Below, piece by piece: positions 18,810-27,292 of a stretch of 64,000 bases of DNA. The notes beneath the pieces are model-generated. The model saw only the letters and a list, made by a program, of their open reading frames with translations. It made no database searches and was not told where the DNA came from. The stretch lies in contig JADJOR010000001.1 of NCBI GenBank assembly GCA_016713665.1, forward strand, positions 992,001 to 1,056,000. The letters are read 5' to 3'. This DNA comes from Deltaproteobacteria bacterium (GTDB lineage: Bacteria > Myxococcota_A > UBA9160 > UBA4427). The translations under genes were made by a program, and so were the position numbers. The first letter of the stretch is position 1, and every line of letters starts with the position of its first letter.

Positions 18810-20394
18810 CTAGCGACGCTTCTTCGAGCCGCGCTTGCCGGGCGCGCCGGCCCGTGAGGACTTCGCGGCGCTGCGAGCTCGTGACCGGCGGGCGGGTTTC
18901 TCCGGTCCTCCGGCGTCGCGAGACCGGTCGGCTCTGCCCGTCTTCCGCGCGCCCGCTTCCCCCTTCCAGGCGATCGGCCGGATCGGCGCATCGATCCCGC
19001 CCGAGACCTGCGACAGGTTCGGGAGGATCTCCGCGTGGGATCGTCCGGCCAGGTAGCCGTCGATGACGCGGTGGTAGTTGCTGATCAGCCCCTCGACCTC
19101 GCCCGAGAGGCGCATGGCGTCGAAGCCCGGGCTCCGCAGCCCGCCCTGCTGACGGGGAAGATTTGCGAAGTCCTGGCGCACGACGTCCGGCCAGCGCGGA
19201 TCGTCCCAGGCCATCTGCGTCGGCGCCCGCGGCGGCACGTGTCGGGCGCCCTCCGGCATCAGCGTCGTCGTCCAGATCTCGAAGAGCGTCTCCTCGGGGC
19301 CGAGCGGTCGGACCCGGTAGGCGGCGGCGTTGCCGTAGACCGGCAGCAGGTAGTAATGCGGGAAGCCGTAGTTGACGGACGAGACGTGCCCCGTCGCGAC
19401 GAGCTGGTTCAGGTCCGGCATCGGAATGCCGGCGTCGTGGCTGCGGCGGACGATCTCGGCGTTGAGCTTCGTGTTCCACTCGACGATCGCCTGCATCGGA
19501 TCCGAGGGCAGCGGCATGGCCTTCAGGTCTTCGGCCACGGCGATGTCCTTCGTGTGGATCATGCCATTGCCCATGCCCTCGGAGAGAACCTTCATGAAGT
19601 AGATCGAGCTGCCGACCACGTCGTCGGGGTCGGTGAAGCCGACGGTGTCGGTCCCGGCGCCGTAGCCGCGCTTCACCGAGCGCGCGAGCAGCTGCGGATG
19701 GGTCTGGGTCGCGTGGTAGCCCTCCATGAAGGCTTCGCAGGCGAGCTTCCAGTTGACGGGCAGGACGCACGAGAGCCAGGATTCGGCCCGCATCTGCTCG
19801 ACCCGGAAGGCGTCGTGGTAGGTCGCGAAGGGCTCGAGCGAGGCGCGCAGGGGCGGCGCCTCGTCGTCGAAGTTGATGAAGGCGCAGCCGCCCCAGGTCT
19901 CGAGCCGGCATTCGCGCAGGCGGAGGTCCGCGTCCTCGAGCTGATCCTTCTTGAACAGATTGGGCGCGAAGACGAAGCGGTTCGAGCCGTCGGTGTTCCA
20001 GCACCAGCCATGAAAGGGACAGACGAAGCCGTTCGCGGCGTTGCCCCGGCCCTGGACGAGCCGCATGCCCCGGTGGCGACAGGCGTTGTGGTAGGCCTTG
20101 ACGGTCTGGGGCCCGGTCCGCACGACGACGACGCTCCTGCCCAGGATCTCGTACTCGACGTAGTCGCCGATCTCGGCGATCTCTTCCAGCCTGCACGCCA
20201 TCTGCCACGCGGGGCCAGAAGCGCTCGGCCTCGAGCGCGAAGAAGGCCGGATCGTAGTACCGGGCGGCGGGGATCGTGTCCGCCCGCTCGATGGGATGCG
20301 GGAAGGCGAGCGGCGTGCTCGTCGCCCGGGAATCGGGCCGGGTCTTCGCGGCGGTCTTCCGCCTGGTCTTCGTGGCGGCTCTCTTGCGGGTCAC
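18810..20394 (-). pseudogene. Rieske aromatic-ring-hydroxylating oxygenase alpha subunit, frameshifted near N-terminus
   Basis: The protein starts at GTG 20394, whose GTGA overlaps the stop of the upstream flavoprotein, after a GAGGAGGAG site. The first 60 or so residues (basic start VTRKRAATKTRRK, then YYDPAFFALEAERFWPR) are in one frame; the rest, from MACRLEEIAEIG, is in another. Restoring a missing TG in GTGTGG at about 20205-20208 rejoins them. Downstream all is intact: Rieske ligands CRHRGM and CPFHGW, and the mononuclear iron site EAFMEGYHATQTHP. The C-terminal 45 residues are very basic (ends GKRGSKKRR). Expected role: dioxygenation or hydroxylation of a ring, with a separate reductase. 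Whether the deletion is real or an assembly error cannot be told here. Confidence 0.85.
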
Positions 20395-22187
20395 GCGGAA
20401 GCTCCTCCTCGGGCGGCGCCGCCGCCGAGCAGCGCGTCGATCCGGCGCGCTTCGCCGAAGGCGTGGTGGGCGGCGATGTAGGCGAAGGTGAACGCGGCGG
20501 CGATGCTCGCCCCCGCGCCGGGATAGGTCCGGCCCATGACGGAGGCCGTCGTGTTGCCCGTGGCGTAGAGCCCTTCGATGGCGCTGCCGTCGGCGCGCAG
20601 CACGCGGGCCCAGGCATCGGTCACGAGCCCCCCCGCCGTCCCGACGTCGGAGGGCACCATCGCGACCGCGTAGTAGGGCGGCGTCGAGATCGGCCCGAGG
20701 TTCGGATTCGGCTTCACGCTCGGATCGCCGTGGGCGCGGTCGAAGCAGCGCGCGCCGCGCTGGAAGTCGGCGTCGACGCCCGTCCGACAGAAGCCGTTCC
20801 AGCGCTCGACCGTCTTCGCGAGCCCGTCGGCGTCGATGCCGAAGGCCGCGGCGAGGCCCGCGAGGGTGTCGGCCTTCTTCATGTAGCCGCTGTCGAGCCA
20901 GGCCTTCGGCGTCACGCCGGGCAGCGCGGTGCCCCACGGATACCACTTGCGGTGGAGGCCATCGAAGACGACGAAGCTCGGGATCGCCGAGCCGTGGGTC
21001 CGATTGCGCTCGTGCATCCGTTCGCCGACCTCCATGTAGGAGGCGGACTCGTTCAGATAACGCTCCCCGCGGCGATCGACGACGATCGAATACGGGAGGC
21101 TCAGATCGAGATGATGGGTCCAGGGCGCGAGGCTGCCGTCGGGCATCGTCGTCCCTTCCGGCCAGCGTCCGTCGAGCCCCTGGGTCGTCGGGACCCACCA
21201 GAAGGCGTCCATGTTGTCGACGGCCGCCCCGAGGCGCATCGCCGTCTCGAGGACCTCGCCGGTATCGCCGGGATTCGCCGCGGTCCACTGCGCCGCCGTC
21301 GGCGCCGGCCCGAAGCGCTCCCGGATCCCCTGGCTGCGCGAGAACCCGCCGGCATTGAGGAGCACCGCCCCCCGCGCCCGCACGACCCGCTCCCCCGCCG
21401 CGAGCGCGAGCTTCACGCCGACGACGCGCCCACCCTCGACGACGAGATCGCAGACCGGCGCCTCGGGCACGATCGGGATCCCCTCGCGCAGGGCGATCTC
21501 GAGCATGCGGCCCTGGATCGCCGCGCCGTTCGAGACGAGATCCGCGCCGGTCAGCCGGGAGCGGAGCATCCGGCTGCCGAGCCGCAGCGCCATCGCCTTG
21601 CCCTTCCAACCCCGCTTCGCGAGATAGAGGTCCGGGAGCTCGTGGCTGTGGACCGGCATGCCCGCCCCGACCGGGGAGCGGGCGAGCTTCGCGGCCCAGG
21701 GGCCGAGCGCCCGCGCGTCGTAGAGCGGCGCCATCAGACAGCGGCTGCGCGGCTCGCCTCCCGGGCGATCGTCGTAGTAGTCGGCCCAGCCCTCGGGCCG
21801 GAAGAACCGCATGCCCCGGGCGCGCAGGAACTCGATCATCGGAGGCCCGAGCTTGAGGAAGGCCTCGCGCCGCTCGGGCGACGTCCCTGGTCCCTGATAG
21901 GTCACGACCGAGTCGAAATAACGCCGCGCGCGCTCGTAGGAGTCGGGGATCCCCTCCTCCGCCATCAACGGATTGCAGGGCGTCCAGAGCACGCCGCCGG
22001 AGATCGCCGTCGAGCCGCCGACCTTCGCCTGCTTCTCGAGGATCACGCAGCGCTTGCCGAGGGCCTTCGCGACGAGCGCGGCGCAGATCGAGCCCGCGCC
22101 GCTGCCGACGACGACGAGATCGAACTCCGACCCCGACCGGTCGAGCAGCTCGGTCGTGCTGGGAAGGCTCGCAATCGTCGCCGTCAT
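20391..22187 (-). CDS. FAD-binding dehydrogenase, 3-ketosteroid delta-1-dehydrogenase-like
   Basis: A 598-residue flavoprotein of the fumarate reductase/KstD type. FAD site near residue 26: VVVGSGAGSICAALVA, then CVILEKQAKVGGSTAISGG. The C-terminal block PPYYAVAMVPSDVGTAGG and GLYATGNTTASVMGRTYPGAG closely follow the 3-ketosteroid delta-1-dehydrogenase pattern, including the active-site tyrosine region. Such enzymes put a double bond into ring A of 3-ketosteroids, a step toward ring opening. ATG 22187 starts about 24 residues before the FAD strand; upstream in-frame codons look non-coding. It overlaps the Rieske oxygenase by four bases, so the two are translationally coupled. Steroid specificity is inference. 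Confidence 0.85.
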   Translation of the reverse strand: MTATIASLPSTTELLDRSGSEFDLVVVGSGAGSICAALVAKALGKRCVILEKQAKVGGSTAISGGVLWTPCNPLMAEEGIPDSYERARRYFDSVVTYQGPGTSPERREAFLKLGPPMIEFLRARGMRFFRPEGWADYYDDRPGGEPRSRCLMAPLYDARALGPWAAKLARSPVGAGMPVHSHELPDLYLAKRGWKGKAMALRLGSRMLRSRLTGADLVSNGAAIQGRMLEIALREGIPIVPEAPVCDLVVEGGRVVGVKLALAAGERVVRARGAVLLNAGGFSRSQGIRERFGPAPTAAQWTAANPGDTGEVLETAMRLGAAVDNMDAFWWVPTTQGLDGRWPEGTTMPDGSLAPWTHHLDLSLPYSIVVDRRGERYLNESASYMEVGERMHERNRTHGSAIPSFVVFDGLHRKWYPWGTALPGVTPKAWLDSGYMKKADTLAGLAAAFGIDADGLAKTVERWNGFCRTGVDADFQRGARCFDRAHGDPSVKPNPNLGPISTPPYYAVAMVPSDVGTAGGLVTDAWARVLRADGSAIEGLYATGNTTASVMGRTYPGAGASIAAAFTFAYIAAHHAFGEARRIDALLGGGAARGGASA

Positions 22188-22328
22188 CGCTCTTCGCCTC
22201 CCGGCGGCGAGCATCGCGCATCCGACGGACACCGAAACCGGCACGAACGGCCGGCTCGACCCCCACGACCCGCGCGATCTCCGCCGTCCCCTCGATCGGA
22301 TCGGGGTTGCCCGCGCCCGCACGACTCT

Positions 22329-22339
22329 GACAGAATGTC
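22329..22339. promoter_or_regulatory. Inverted repeat GACA-GAA-TGTC in divergent promoter
   Basis: A perfect four-base inverted repeat lies in the 223-base gap between the KstD-like gene and the DUF4345-like gene. The surrounding TGACAGAATGTC matches TKACAGWWYGTC, as does the site at 16347-16358 before the monooxygenase. Candidate operator of a shared regulator. Confidence 0.4.
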
Positions 22340-22410
22340 GCGGTTTCGAGAATCCAGTTCGAGCTCGGCCGATGCGCGGGGTGACCCCACTCGGCCGGAA
22401 CGAGGTGATC

Positions 22411-22812
22411 ATGGCAGCCCGGATCTTCCTCGCGGTCTTCGGCCTCTTCTCGCTTCCGTACGGGATCTACTGCTTCGTCGACCCCGGCTTCCTCGCCGAC
22501 TTCGCCGGGGTCGCTGCGACCTCGACGACCGGGACGGTCGAGCTGAAGGCGATGTACGGAGGATTGCAGGCGGGCTTCGGCGCACTCGCGCTCTTCGGCG
22601 CGCTGCGGCCGGCGTACGCGCCGACGATCCTTCTGACGACGGTGTTTCAGTGTGCCGGGCTCGGGAGCTTCCGCCTGATGGGCGCGCTGTCCGCGGGCGA
22701 GTTCTCGTCCTATACGACGCAGGGCGTCGCCTTCGAGCTCGCCTCGACGGCCATCGCCTTCCTGCTCTGGCGCTCGCTCTCGGGAGCGTCCGCCGCCCGC
22801 TCCGCGGTGTAG
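22411..22812 (+). CDS. DUF4345-like four-helix membrane protein
   Basis: A 133-residue integral membrane protein with about four hydrophobic helices. The pattern fits the DUF4345 family: a first helix with FVDPGFLADFAGV, then ELKAMYGGLQAGFGALALFGAL, a third helix, a short loop with SFRLMGALSAG, and a last helix. ATG at 22411 has CGAGGTGATC before it; a longer open frame upstream lacks a ribosome-binding site. It is divergent from the KstD-like/Rieske pair across a region with a small inverted repeat. The function of the family is not known. Confidence 0.72.
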   Translation: MAARIFLAVFGLFSLPYGIYCFVDPGFLADFAGVAATSTTGTVELKAMYGGLQAGFGALALFGALRPAYAPTILLTTVFQCAGLGSFRLMGALSAGEFSSYTTQGVAFELASTAIAFLLWRSLSGASAARSAV

Positions 22813-22893
22813 GTTCCGTCGCGAGCGGCGGCGACGCGGGACGTCGCCGGAGCCCACGACGGATCCACTCGGGCCGGGCTCAATGAAACGCGC

Positions 22894-23712
22894 TCAGCCG
22901 AAGAGGCGACGCGCGCGCTGCAGCGCGTCCCGCGCATGCTCGACGAGCGGGCGCTCGCGCTGCGCCGCGCTCAGGACCTCGAGCACGATGGCGCCGTCGA
23001 AGCCGCGCTTCGCGAGATGGCCCGCGAGCCGGGGAAGATCGAACTCGCCCTCGCCCGGCAGCCGGCGGTGGTTCATGGTCGCGTCCCAGAAATCGCCGTC
23101 GGAATGCTGCACCCCGTCGGAGAGCTGGAGATTCGCGAGCCACACGTCGGGCAGCGCCTCGAGGGCAGCCCAGTCCGGCCCGTTCGCGTGATTGAAGAAA
23201 TGCCAGGTATCGATCGTGACGCCGACGCCGGCCTCCCCCGCGGCCTCGATCAGCGCCCGGCTCTCCGCCACGCCGCGCAGCCCGCTCCCGCTCGAGAACT
23301 CGAGGGCGATCGTCGTTCCCCCCTCCGGCGCGCCCCGCGTCCGGAAGGCCACGGCACATTCGGCGAGGCGCCGCACGACCTGGTCGTCGACGGGCACGAC
23401 GAGTCGCGTGTTCATCAGCTCGGCCGAGAGGACCCGCGCATAACGCAGGTTCTCCGCGAGCTCGGCCGCCGTCCGCTCGTCGTCGCCGATCGCGAGCCCC
23501 GAGATCTCCATGCAGCCGAGGCCCCGGTCCCGCAGGCCATCGGCGACCCGGGCCAGGTCGACGCCCTCGGCCTCGAGGGCGCGCAGCCAGAAGATGTCCG
23601 GCGCGATCGCGTCGAAGCCGGCGGCGGCCGCGGCGTCGAGATGGGCCTCCCACTGCGTCGGGAGTCCGTGGAGGGGCGAGAAGTTGAGCGTGGCCTGTCC
23701 GTATCGGGGCAT
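22894..23712 (-). CDS. Sugar phosphate isomerase/epimerase-like TIM barrel protein
   Basis: A 272-residue AP-endonuclease-2-fold protein (xylose isomerase-like TIM barrel). Marks are the AAAAAGFDAIAPDIFWL first helix, TIALEFSSGSGLRG, the metal-binding strand GVTIDTWHFFNHA, VWLANLQLSDG and the late PGEGEFDLPRL with FDGAIVLEVL. Members isomerise, epimerise or dehydrate sugars and related hydroxy-acids with a divalent metal. It stands alone on the minus strand between converging and diverging neighbours. Substrate unknown. Confidence 0.85.
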   Translation of the reverse strand: MPRYGQATLNFSPLHGLPTQWEAHLDAAAAAGFDAIAPDIFWLRALEAEGVDLARVADGLRDRGLGCMEISGLAIGDDERTAAELAENLRYARVLSAELMNTRLVVPVDDQVVRRLAECAVAFRTRGAPEGGTTIALEFSSGSGLRGVAESRALIEAAGEAGVGVTIDTWHFFNHANGPDWAALEALPDVWLANLQLSDGVQHSDGDFWDATMNHRRLPGEGEFDLPRLAGHLAKRGFDGAIVLEVLSAAQRERPLVEHARDALQRARRLFG

Positions 23713-23782
23713 GAACGGAGGCTATCCCGCGCGGAGGGGAACGGGTAGGCTTCGCCGAACCCCGAGAGAGGAGCCCGGCCCG

Positions 23783-24379
23783 ATGCCCCGACCCCTTCGA
23801 AGCCTCCGCCCCGCCCGCCGTCGGGCCGCCGCGACCGGCGCCCTGTTCGCGGCCCTCGCCCTCGTCCTGACTTCTCTCGGCTGCGGCCACGCCGTGCTCG
23901 AGCAGCGCATCAAGGTCCTCGAGGTCGAGGCCGACCGGCAGGCCGTGATCCGACTGATCCATCAATACGCCCACGGCATCGACGGCCACGACGAGGCGCT
24001 CCTGCGCCAGACCTTTACCGCGGATGCGATCGCCGAGTACGAGGGCGTGAACTTTCCGATGGACGTCACGCTCCGGGGCTTCCCCGCGATCCTCGAGTGG
24101 CTGAACGCCCAGGTCGGCGGCCGCGAGGGCGCTGCGCCCTGGCATTACATGGATACCCATCTCGTCGACGTGAAGGGCAATCGCGCGACGCTCAAGACCT
24201 TCCAGCACAATCGCCATCTCTCGGCCATCGGCCTCTATACCGTCGAGGCCGTCCGGACCTCCCAGGGCTGGCGCATCCAGAAGCTCCACCTCGACGAGCG
24301 CATCCTCGATCCCGAGCTCCTCGAGCAGATGCAGAAGAAGCCCGTCACGCCGAGCGCCGCGCCGGGCCAAGCTTCCTGA
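23783..24379 (+). CDS. SnoaL-like domain lipoprotein
   Basis: A 198-residue protein with a lipoprotein signal (arginine-rich start, hydrophobic run, lipobox LTSLGC) and then a SnoaL/NTF2-like fold: RQAVIRLIHQYAHGIDGHDEALL, WHYMDTHLVDVKGNRATL and GLYTVEAVRTSQGWRIQKL. SnoaL-like proteins include cyclases, isomerases and hydratases of polyketides and steroids. A membrane-anchored form is unusual. GAGAGAGGAG precedes ATG 23783, and a TAGGCT lies 32 bases upstream of that start. It leads a rightward group with the DUF1214 and amidohydrolase genes (gaps of 14 and 50 bases). Function unknown. Confidence 0.78.
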   Translation: MPRPLRSLRPARRRAAATGALFAALALVLTSLGCGHAVLEQRIKVLEVEADRQAVIRLIHQYAHGIDGHDEALLRQTFTADAIAEYEGVNFPMDVTLRGFPAILEWLNAQVGGREGAAPWHYMDTHLVDVKGNRATLKTFQHNRHLSAIGLYTVEAVRTSQGWRIQKLHLDERILDPELLEQMQKKPVTPSAAPGQAS

Positions 24380-24393
24380 ATCGGAGAATCCCG

Positions 24394-25539
24394 ATGTCGA
24401 GTCCCGTCATTCCCGACCGTGTTCCCGAGAGTCGAGAGGCCCTGCAGGCGCTGCTCGCCCTGATCGAGCAGGTCGACCGCGAGTTCCTCGGCGCCGGCCG
24501 CAACGTGACCGCGCCGGCCGACGTCGCCGCCGGCGAGCACATGCTGCTCCATCTCGTGAAGTGCGGCCTCGACACCTGGGTCGACAACGACGCCCGCCGT
24601 CCGCGCTTCGCACCGCTCGCGAGCGCCGTCCTGAAATGGGGCGGCGAAGGCGCCGACAATCCCTCCCATCTCGCCCCCCTCGACCCGACCCGCCGCTACC
24701 GCATCAAAGGCCGCATGCGCGACGAGGCCTATGTCAGCTTCACCATCTACACCGGCAAGCAGGAAGGCGACTTCAACGACGGCGTCGTCTCGGCCCTGAA
24801 CCACACCCAGTTCCCCCGCGACGCCGAGGGCCGCTTCTCGATCGAGATCTCGCCGACCCCGCGCGCCGGGGCGCTCCACATGCAGCCCGGCAAGCCCAAC
24901 TGCGTGATCGCGCGCCACTACTTCGAACGCGAGACCTGCGCGATGGCGGATCCCCGCCTCGTCTGCGAGATCGACATCGAGTGCCTCGACGAGCCGGGAT
25001 TCCCGCGTCCGCTCTCGCCGCCGGCGCTCGCCGACAAGCTCCGCGCGGCGATGACCTTCATCCATTCCCAGACCCTCGCCCGGGGTCCGCAGGATCCCAG
25101 CAGGACGCCGAGCTGGTTCTCGCTCGTCCCCAATCAGCTGCCGAAGCCGGAAAAATGGGTCCCGACGGAGGGGGGCGGCGCCGGTGCCATCGACAACGCC
25201 TACTGCGCCGGCCTCGTCGTCCTGCAACCGGACCAGGCGCTCGTCGTCGAGGGACGCTGGCCGAAATGCGTCTACGCGAACGTGATGTTCTGGAATCGCT
25301 TCCAGCAGACGGGCGACTATCGCTATCGGAGCTGTTCGCTCAATCGCAAACAGATGAAGCTCGAGGCCGACGGGCGCTTCCGCTTCATCGTCTCCCCGAC
25401 GCGCCCCGGCAGGAAGTTCGCCAACTGGATCGACACCGAGGGTCAGCACTTCGGCTCCCTCTACTGGCGCTTCCTCCTGCCGGAGGGCGACATCGAGAAG
25501 CCTTCGACCCGGGTCGTGCCCCTGGCAGAGCTCGCCTGA
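24394..25539 (+). CDS. DUF1214-family protein
   Basis: A 381-residue protein of the DUF1214/DUF1254-like group: a helical N-terminal part, then a beta-rich C-terminal part with RFRFIVSPTRPGRKFANWIDTEG near the end, typical of DUF1214. A second family member is coded at 32199. The role of this family is not established; such genes often lie in hydrocarbon, steroid and aromatic catabolic regions. GGAGAATCCCG precedes the ATG. It sits between a SnoaL-like lipoprotein and an amidohydrolase and is probably co-transcribed with both. No signal peptide is seen. Confidence 0.8.
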   Translation: MSSPVIPDRVPESREALQALLALIEQVDREFLGAGRNVTAPADVAAGEHMLLHLVKCGLDTWVDNDARRPRFAPLASAVLKWGGEGADNPSHLAPLDPTRRYRIKGRMRDEAYVSFTIYTGKQEGDFNDGVVSALNHTQFPRDAEGRFSIEISPTPRAGALHMQPGKPNCVIARHYFERETCAMADPRLVCEIDIECLDEPGFPRPLSPPALADKLRAAMTFIHSQTLARGPQDPSRTPSWFSLVPNQLPKPEKWVPTEGGGAGAIDNAYCAGLVVLQPDQALVVEGRWPKCVYANVMFWNRFQQTGDYRYRSCSLNRKQMKLEADGRFRFIVSPTRPGRKFANWIDTEGQHFGSLYWRFLLPEGDIEKPSTRVVPLAELA

Positions 25540-25589
25540 CGACACGCCCGGCAACACGCCCGACAACTCGCCCCACGAGGAGAAATTCC

Positions 25590-27266
25590 ATGGCCTTCGA
25601 TCTCGTGATCCGAAACGGAATGATCGTCGACGGCTCGGGGCTCGGGCGCTATCGCGCCGACGTCGGCGTCGCCGGCGATCGCATCGCCGCGATCGGCCGC
25701 ATCAAGGAGCGGGGAAAGCAGGAGCTCGACGCGGAGGGGCTCGCGGTGACCCCGGGCTTCATCGACGGCCATACCCACATGGACGCCCAGATCTTCTGGG
25801 ACCCGATCGGCGCCAACTCCTGCTGGCACGGCGTCACGACCGTCGTCATGGGCAATTGCGGCTTCACCCTCGCCCCCTCCGCCGAGAAGGACGCGATGCT
25901 CGTCGTCCGCAGCCTCGAGCGCGCGGAGGACATCTCGGGCAAGGCGATGGCCGCCGGCATCCGCTGGAGCTGGACGACCTTCGCCGAATATCTCGACACG
26001 ATCGAGAAGCTCCCGAAAGGCATCCACTACGCCGCCAACATCGGCCACTCGGCGCTCCGGACCTACGCGATGGGCGAGCGCGCCTACGAAGAGACCGCGA
26101 ACGAGGGCGACCTGCGAATCATGCAGGCGGAGCTGCGCTCGGCGCTGGCCGCCGGCGCGATCGGCTTCTCGACCTCGCGAACCCATCAACACCGCACCTC
26201 CGACGACCGCCCCGTCGCCTCGCGCCTCGCCGCCTGGAGCGAGGTCGAGTCGCTCGTCCGCACGATGGGCGAGGTCGGCCGCGGCATCTTCCAGTACGTC
26301 GAGGATCCGGCCCCGCCGGATCGGGTCGACGCCCGCCGCGACGAGCTGATCGCGCTCTCGGCGCAGACGGGTGTGCCCTTCGCGGTGCCGGCGCTCCTCA
26401 ACGCGAAGGCCGTGCTCCCGATGCTCGACCTCGGGACCGCCCGCGGTGCGCGCCTCTTCGGCCTCGCCCATTGCCGCGGCATCGGGACGATGTCCTCGTT
26501 CCGGACCCAGCTGCCCTTCGATCGGCTGCCGGTCTGGCGCGAGCTGCGGGCGCTCCCGCTCGAGGAGCAGCGCGCGCGTCTCGCCGATCGCGGGCTCGTC
26601 GAGAAGCTCGTGAAGAGCGCCCACGAGAGCCGTTATGGCGAGGCCGTCGGCGGCGAGGCCAGGCCGCCGGAGTTCGAGCGCATGCGCGTGCTCGACGCGC
26701 CTCTGCCTCCGAATCCGACGGTGGCGGAGGCGGCGCGGGCGCGGGGCGTCGATCCGGTCGAGCTCATGATCCAGCTCGCCCTCGAGACGGATCTGCGCCA
26801 GTTCTTCGTGCAGACGCTCTCGCCCTTCGACATGGACGACATCACGGCGATCCTGCGGCATCCGCAGGCGGTGCTCTCGTTCTCGGACTCGGGCGCCCAT
26901 GTCAGCCAGATGGCGGACGCCTCGCTCCAGACCCATCTGCTGGCCCATTGGGTCCGCGCGCTCGGGATCTTCAGCTTCGAGGAGGCGATCCGGATGATCA
27001 CCCTCGCCCCGGCCCGGGCCTGGGGGTTCCACGATCGCGGCCTCGTGCGCGAGGGCCTGCTCGCGGATCTCAACGTGCTCGATCCGAAGACGGTCGCGCC
27101 GGCGATGCCGACAGTGGTCCATGATCTGCCGGCCGGCGAGAAGCGCATCGAGCAGCGGGCGACGGGCATCGCGGCGACGATCGTCGCGGGCCAGGTCCTG
27201 GTCCGAGACGGCCAGCACACGGGGGCCTTCCCGGGGACGCTCGTGCGCAAGCGGCCGAGCCACTGA
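25590..27266 (+). CDS. D-aminoacylase-type amidohydrolase (amidohydrolase_3)
   Basis: A 558-residue metal-dependent hydrolase of the N-acyl-D-amino-acid deacylase group. The composite barrel starts FDLVIRNGMIVDGSG, the metal site is GFIDGHTHMDAQIFWDP, NCGFTLAP follows, and the late aspartate lies in FSDSGAHVSQM. The C-terminal beta-sandwich closes with the LADLNVLDPKTVAP pattern common in amidohydrolases. AGGAGAAATTCC gives a good ribosome-binding site. It hydrolyses amide or cyclic amide bonds in the cytoplasm; the true substrate in this region is unknown. It is the last gene of the SnoaL/DUF1214 group and converges on the thiolase-like gene 27 bases away. Confidence 0.88.
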   Translation: MAFDLVIRNGMIVDGSGLGRYRADVGVAGDRIAAIGRIKERGKQELDAEGLAVTPGFIDGHTHMDAQIFWDPIGANSCWHGVTTVVMGNCGFTLAPSAEKDAMLVVRSLERAEDISGKAMAAGIRWSWTTFAEYLDTIEKLPKGIHYAANIGHSALRTYAMGERAYEETANEGDLRIMQAELRSALAAGAIGFSTSRTHQHRTSDDRPVASRLAAWSEVESLVRTMGEVGRGIFQYVEDPAPPDRVDARRDELIALSAQTGVPFAVPALLNAKAVLPMLDLGTARGARLFGLAHCRGIGTMSSFRTQLPFDRLPVWRELRALPLEEQRARLADRGLVEKLVKSAHESRYGEAVGGEARPPEFERMRVLDAPLPPNPTVAEAARARGVDPVELMIQLALETDLRQFFVQTLSPFDMDDITAILRHPQAVLSFSDSGAHVSQMADASLQTHLLAHWVRALGIFSFEEAIRMITLAPARAWGFHDRGLVREGLLADLNVLDPKTVAPAMPTVVHDLPAGEKRIEQRATGIAATIVAGQVLVRDGQHTGAFPGTLVRKRPSH

Positions 27267-27292
27267 TCCCGCACCGGCGTCGCGCGCGCCCT

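Noticed and set aside
22188..22410. N-terminal extension of the KstD-like protein to 22412 and of the DUF4345-like protein to 21973
   Set aside because: Both extensions run through each other's upstream region, are Arg/Pro/Ser-rich and lack ribosome-binding sites; the internal ATGs are well placed before conserved segments.
18796..22857. Minus-strand frame of over 1300 codons and a plus-strand frame of similar length across the Rieske/KstD-like region
   Set aside because: Only about 65 codons of the minus frame near 20205-20394 look real (the N-terminus of the Rieske protein before the frame break); the rest is compositional shadow.
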